16,309 nucleotides of DNA from Syntrophaceae bacterium UBA6109 (GTDB lineage: Bacteria > Desulfobacterota > Syntrophia > Syntrophales > UBA6109), in contig DIWJ01000049.1 of assembly GCA_002428445.1 (NCBI GenBank), positions 75,742 to 92,050 of the forward strand. Direction: 5' to 3'. A program made the translations under genes and the position numbers. The first letter of the stretch is position 1. Every line of letters begins with the position of its first letter. The notes under the pieces were generated by a model, which saw only the letters and a list, made by a program, of their open reading frames with translations, had not been told where the DNA came from and ran no database searches. Below are positions 13,196-16,309 of this stretch, piece after piece.

Positions 13196-14578
13196 CTACA
13201 CTTGCTGCTGACACAAAGCCGCAAGAACTGATATGTCCTTCATGGATGCGAGGTTATTGAGACACTCCAGAATCTGTCCTCTCTTTTCCGGGGGACATTT
13301 CGCGTAAGAAAGGCAGTCGTCGAATTTCGCCATCCGCTCCTCCTCGGTCAGGGGAATGGAAGGACTGCCCTTGACGGCATCCCTGCGGCAATCGAGGGAC
13401 TTGCCGTTTCGAAGAGTGATGGAAACCCAAGCGGGAATACCCTTGTCTGTCGCCTTGGGGAGATTGGCATCCTTTACCGGCTGTACGATTTTCGAAAATT
13501 CGAGCACGTCCCGTCTCTTGACGGCCTCCAGCGTGAAATCATCGAGACCGACCTTTCCATTCACAAGCGCGGCGGCCACGACGTACGGCATCGAGTAGAT
13601 GGCATCCACGACGGTCTTCGGTTCGCGTTTTTTCGCCACGGGCTCGCAGATCATGTCGTAGTCTTCGGAGTTGATTCCGACTCGAACCGCCGCGATGTCC
13701 TGCGACAAAAGCCCGTTTTGCGAACGCAGGTCCAAGGCGGCTTGAATAGCCGTATGGATGAGTTTGCAGCATGGGAAGGGCTTGATGCTGGTATTCTTGA
13801 TTTCCCACGCATTCCCGAGATCTTTGGTGAAGATGTCGACGTCATACCGCTGGGGGTGGTACACGGGGAAATAGCCGTACCGTCCCGTGAAGATTTCCCT
13901 GGGACCCGTCAAGCCATTGCGCGCCATTTCGACGGCGATCATGCCGCTCATCCCGCTGAGCCCCTGCTGGACCACCATCAGATCGACGCCTTCGCGGATG
14001 ACCTGCTGGTTCCCGGCCATCTGGCTGTAAGCGATGCCGATGGCGTTGTGCATTGTCTCCCGGTCAAATCCGAACAGCCTCGCCCCCACCAAAGCCGCCG
14101 AGAGGGAGGCGCCCTGGTAGGTTGTCGACATTCCCGTCGCCCCGGGACCTTTCTTCAAAGCCAGGCCCATCCTTGCCAGGAGTTCGAAGCCGAGGATGAC
14201 GGATACGATGAACTCTTCACCTCTGACCTTGGTCATTTCGCTGACGGCGAGAGCCGGCGGTACGACGGCGACTGTCGCATGCAGGTGGGCCTGCTCGTGG
14301 ACGTCGTCGTAATCGAGCGTCCTTCCCGCCGTGGAATTGGCGAATACGGCCGCATGAAGCGGCACCTTGCCACCGCCCGAGAATACCGTCGCTTCCGCGG
14401 GACCGGACCAGCGCCGCGCAATGGCCGCACAATGGCGCGCCTGGCGGCTTGCCGTTCCTCCGATCATCACGCCGAAAAAATCGACCATGAGATTCTTGAT
14501 GGAGTCGACCGTTTCGGAAGGGACATCCTTGTATGAAAGTGTCTGACCGAAGTGAACGAAAGATTCTATCGGATCCAT
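13196..14578 (-). CDS. MmgE/PrpD-family protein (dehydratase/decarboxylase family)
   Basis: A 460-aa cytoplasmic enzyme. The MmgE/PrpD pattern is clear: SIKNLMVDFFGVMIGG near the start, STAGRTLDYDDVHEQAHLHA with DD and following His (about residues 81-100), VVPPALAVSEM, and STTYQGASLSAALVGARLFG. Later segments are SIKPFPCCKLIHTAIQAALD and DAIYSMPYVVAAALVNGKVG. Members include 2-methylcitrate dehydratase and cis-aconitate decarboxylase, but most are uncharacterised, and the substrate cannot be read here. ATG 14578 follows AGGGGAGG at about 11 bases; an in-frame TTG at 14587 sits too close to the SD. It starts five bp after the GntR regulator gene, so the regulator and enzyme are co-transcribed. 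Confidence 0.93.
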   Translation of the reverse strand: MDPIESFVHFGQTLSYKDVPSETVDSIKNLMVDFFGVMIGGTASRQARHCAAIARRWSGPAEATVFSGGGKVPLHAAVFANSTAGRTLDYDDVHEQAHLHATVAVVPPALAVSEMTKVRGEEFIVSVILGFELLARMGLALKKGPGATGMSTTYQGASLSAALVGARLFGFDRETMHNAIGIAYSQMAGNQQVIREGVDLMVVQQGLSGMSGMIAVEMARNGLTGPREIFTGRYGYFPVYHPQRYDVDIFTKDLGNAWEIKNTSIKPFPCCKLIHTAIQAALDLRSQNGLLSQDIAAVRVGINSEDYDMICEPVAKKREPKTVVDAIYSMPYVVAAALVNGKVGLDDFTLEAVKRRDVLEFSKIVQPVKDANLPKATDKGIPAWVSITLRNGKSLDCRRDAVKGSPSIPLTEEERMAKFDDCLSYAKCPPEKRGQILECLNNLASMKDISVLAALCQQQV

Positions 14579-14583
14579 TGGCT

Positions 14584-15294
14584 TCAAATCCTCCCCTGAA
14601 AATGAATGCCGGACGTTTGTGCCTGAGTATAGGCAGGCATGTTGACACCCTCGCTGTTGATGATCTGCTCGTAGTTGTAACTCATATGTTCCATGAGGAC
14701 TTTCTTGGCCTGGTCGAAATCGCCGCTCTTGATGCTTTCGACAATCTGATAATGCGCCTCAAAAAGCGGCCTCGCCCCGCGCTTGGAAAAATACATGAAC
14801 TGGTACCGCCAGACACTTCCGAGAATAGCTCCGTAGAGCTTCAGCGTATGAGAATTGTCAGCCAGGGTAACGAGCTTGACGTGGAAATCCGCAAACGTCT
14901 TCAGGCATCCAAGAACCTTCCGTGGATCCTCGCCCTTTTCGATCTTGCAGTCTTTCGAGTCCGCCAAAGCGGCATCAAGGGAGGAAAAATCATTCACTCT
15001 CTTTTTCCTGATCAGATCGAGCACATAGCATTCGATCATCCCCCTCGTTTGAAAGACTTCCTCGAAATCCTTCAGGGAAATATCGCTGATCTGGCTTGAT
15101 TTCCTGGGAATGTTGACCACAAGCGATTCTGCTTCCAGCATTCGGAGCGCCTCTCGAACGGGCGGGCGGCTCAATCCGATGCTGTTCGCCAGGACGGCTT
15201 CGTTGATTTTCTGTCCGGGTTTCAGTTCGCCGATGATAATGAGGTCGCGCAAGTGCTGGAGGGTCATCTGTGTTGCGCTGGTAATTTCAATCAT
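14584..15294 (-). CDS. GntR-family regulator, FadR subfamily (FCD domain)
   Basis: A 236-aa transcription factor. The winged helix covers residues about 6-70: LRDLIIIGELKPGQKINEAV, then ANSIGLSRPPVREALRMLEA. An all-helical FCD ligand domain follows, with probable metal-site residues in FADFHVKLV, DNSHTLKL, FEAHYQI and MEHMSYNY. FadR-type regulators of this class usually sense carboxylic acids and repress their catabolic genes. ATG 15294 is chosen over GTG 15306; neither has a strong SD. Its promoter and a 29-bp palindrome lie upstream. It is the first gene of the mmgE-bicupin-TRAP unit and likely controls it and itself. A closely similar, truncated copy lies upstream. Confidence 0.93.
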   Translation of the reverse strand: MIEITSATQMTLQHLRDLIIIGELKPGQKINEAVLANSIGLSRPPVREALRMLEAESLVVNIPRKSSQISDISLKDFEEVFQTRGMIECYVLDLIRKKRVNDFSSLDAALADSKDCKIEKGEDPRKVLGCLKTFADFHVKLVTLADNSHTLKLYGAILGSVWRYQFMYFSKRGARPLFEAHYQIVESIKSGDFDQAKKVLMEHMSYNYEQIINSEGVNMPAYTQAQTSGIHFQGRI

Positions 15295-15375
15295 CGTATC
15301 AGTCACCGATTTGTATGAACGATTTTGAAATTATTGAGACGATACAGTACGAAATACGGCCAACGTTCTCTATCG

Positions 15376-15404
15376 GGTCTTCGGTATACCGTATACTGGA
15401 GACC
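15376..15404. promoter_or_regulatory. 29-bp palindromic operator candidate of the GntR regulator
   Basis: GGTCT (15376-15380) and AGACC (15400-15404) flank GTATAC-C-GTATAC (15384-15396); both are symmetric about base 15390, and 12 of 14 base pairs match. The core also contains the perfect palindrome CGGTATACCG (15382-15391). It sits directly downstream of the -10 box. FadR-type GntR proteins bind short palindromes of this kind. Confidence 0.7.
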
Positions 15405-15405
15405 A

Positions 15406-15432
15406 AATATACTTGCGGAATGCAAATGTCAA
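15406..15432 (-). promoter_or_regulatory. Promoter of the GntR-mmgE-bicupin-TRAP unit
   Basis: On the minus strand a perfect TTGACA (15432..15427), a short 15-bp spacer, then TATATT (15411..15406). Transcription would begin inside the palindrome just downstream, leaving a leader of about 100 nt before ATG 15294. Confidence 0.6.
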
Positions 15433-15619
15433 GGAATTTTTCGCGGAGAGAGGAAGTCGTTCTCTTCGTCCTTTCCCGTCCGGTTCTTTAAAGCATGCGG
15501 GCAAGGAAGGAAGGCTTCCGGTGTGCGACAATCGGGCAAGCTTGGATGTTCACTTTGCAGCCGGGTTGACTGAGTTTTACGTGGAGCTTTCGGAAATGGC
15601 AAAGTCCGGCGATGGTGCT
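15433..15619. other. Spacer between the two GntR genes
   Basis: Upstream of the promoter box I see no gene, repeat or remnant of the missing C-terminal part of the truncated GntR copy. Together with the promoter, operator and leader (15295-15432) it forms a 325-bp non-coding stretch. Confidence 0.5.
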
Positions 15620-16255
15620 TCAGGAAGGCAACACATAATGAAACCTGGGCAGGGAGAGAATTTTCTTGGCCTGGTCGAAGTCGCCGCTCTTGATGTTTTC
15701 CGCAATCCGGCAATGTGACTCAACAGGCGGTTGGGCGACTGTCCGGGAAAAATACAGGAACTGGTACCGGCATACATTTCCCAGAATGGATCTGTAAAGC
15801 TTCAGTAAGTGAGAATTCCCGGCCAGGGCAACGAGTCTGATGTGGAAATCCGCCAATGTCTTCAGGCATCCCAGAACTTTCCGAGGATCTTCGTCCTTTT
15901 CGATCCTGCAGTCCATCGAATCGGCGAGGGCAGTGTGCAGGGAGGAAAAATCGCTCACTTCCTTTTTCTTGAGGAGATCGAGCACATAGCATTCGATCAT
16001 CTCCTTCGTTTGAAATACCTTCTCAAAATCCCGGAAAGAGGCATCGCTTACCCGTGTGTATTTCCTGGGGATATTTACAACAAGCGATTCCGCTTCCAGT
16101 ATTCGCAGCGCCTCCCGAACCGGCGGCCGGCTCAGCCCGATGCTGTTTGCCAGGACGGCCTCGTTGATTGTCTGACCGGGTTTCAGTTCACCCGTGATGA
16201 TCAGGTCGCGCAGGTGCTGAACGGTCATCTGTGTCGCACTGACAATTTCAATCAT
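15620..16255 (-). CDS. GntR/FadR-family regulator paralogue with truncated C-terminus
   Basis: A 211-aa protein very similar along residues 1-199 to the GntR regulator at 15294..14584; the DNA is also closely alike, starting about 20 bases before the ATG. The winged helix (ELKPGQTINEAVLANSIGLS then RPPVREALRILEAE) is intact. After FDQAKKIL (residue 199, near base 15658) the sequence changes abruptly to SLPRFHYVLPS and stops, so the last helix with the probable metal-ligand His (MEHM in the paralogue) and about 38 residues are missing. It may still bind DNA but could be impaired in ligand sensing, or be a decaying copy. ATG 16255 matches the start of the paralogue. Its promoter is beyond the right edge. 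Confidence 0.82.
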   Translation of the reverse strand: MIEIVSATQMTVQHLRDLIITGELKPGQTINEAVLANSIGLSRPPVREALRILEAESLVVNIPRKYTRVSDASFRDFEKVFQTKEMIECYVLDLLKKKEVSDFSSLHTALADSMDCRIEKDEDPRKVLGCLKTLADFHIRLVALAGNSHLLKLYRSILGNVCRYQFLYFSRTVAQPPVESHCRIAENIKSGDFDQAKKILSLPRFHYVLPS

Positions 16256-16309
16256 CGCATCCGCTTCCGATTCGCATGGATAAGTTGTGAGATAAAGTAG
16301 CGTTGTTTA

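Noticed and set aside
13718..14536. 272-codon open frame on the plus strand
   Set aside because: Antisense to the MmgE/PrpD gene, which shows clear family motifs; no SD or domain for the plus frame.

Overview
This window reads as part of a chromosome of a strictly anaerobic bacterium, most likely a Desulfobacterota/Syntrophobacteria-type (former deltaproteobacterial) organism. This is inferred from gene content, not from a marker gene: two genes with in-frame UGA codons that make sense only as selenocysteine, a stand-alone HdrA-like domain, a dicluster ferredoxin, and two types of TRAP-transporter binding protein. Every gene I can support is on the minus strand, so transcription runs from high to low coordinates. 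I see no rRNA, tRNA, CRISPR array, IS element or integrase.

Region A (about 6125 to 1) is an unusually long arsenic-resistance operon. A sigma70-type promoter with an overlapping inverted-repeat operator precedes arsR. Then come an ArsP-type (DUF318) permease, a CGGC-domain metal-binding protein, a thioredoxin-coupled arsenate reductase (arsC), a FadL/OmpP1-type outer-membrane protein, a small CxxC thioredoxin-fold protein, a glutaredoxin-like selenoprotein (U-P-F-C), a MoaD/ThiS-like protein without the usual Gly-Gly end, a HesB/IscA-like selenoprotein with Sec at the first cluster-ligand position, and the start of an ACR3 arsenite exporter that runs off the left edge. The expected logic is reduction of arsenate, export of arsenite, and a selenium-, thiol- and sulfur-based module of unknown purpose between them. 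This module is the most interesting part of the window. A second UGA at the end of the glutaredoxin-like gene, followed by a strong hairpin, could even be a second Sec codon.

Region B (6145 to 6469) is a spacer with no convincing gene. Region C (7995 to 6470) is a tight four-gene set: dicluster ferredoxin, HdrA-N-like Cys-rich protein, NifX/NafY-like cofactor-domain protein, and a HELxH zinc-peptidase-like protein. A 14-bp perfect hairpin lies between the second and third genes.

Region D (15432 to 8116) is an uptake and catabolic unit for an unidentified, probably carboxylic, substrate. It has a FadR-type GntR regulator behind a promoter and a 29-bp palindromic operator, an MmgE/PrpD-family enzyme, a tandem-duplicated bicupin, a complete DctP-DctQ-DctM TRAP transporter, and an extra TAXI-type binding protein just after dctM. 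A 14-bp hairpin separates dctP from dctQ. Region E (16255 to 15620) is a close paralogue of the GntR regulator that has lost its C-terminal end, including a probable metal-ligand histidine; it looks like a degenerating tandem duplicate.

Starts were chosen from Shine-Dalgarno position, signal peptides and operon spacing. Family assignments come from recognising motifs by eye; no database search was possible.
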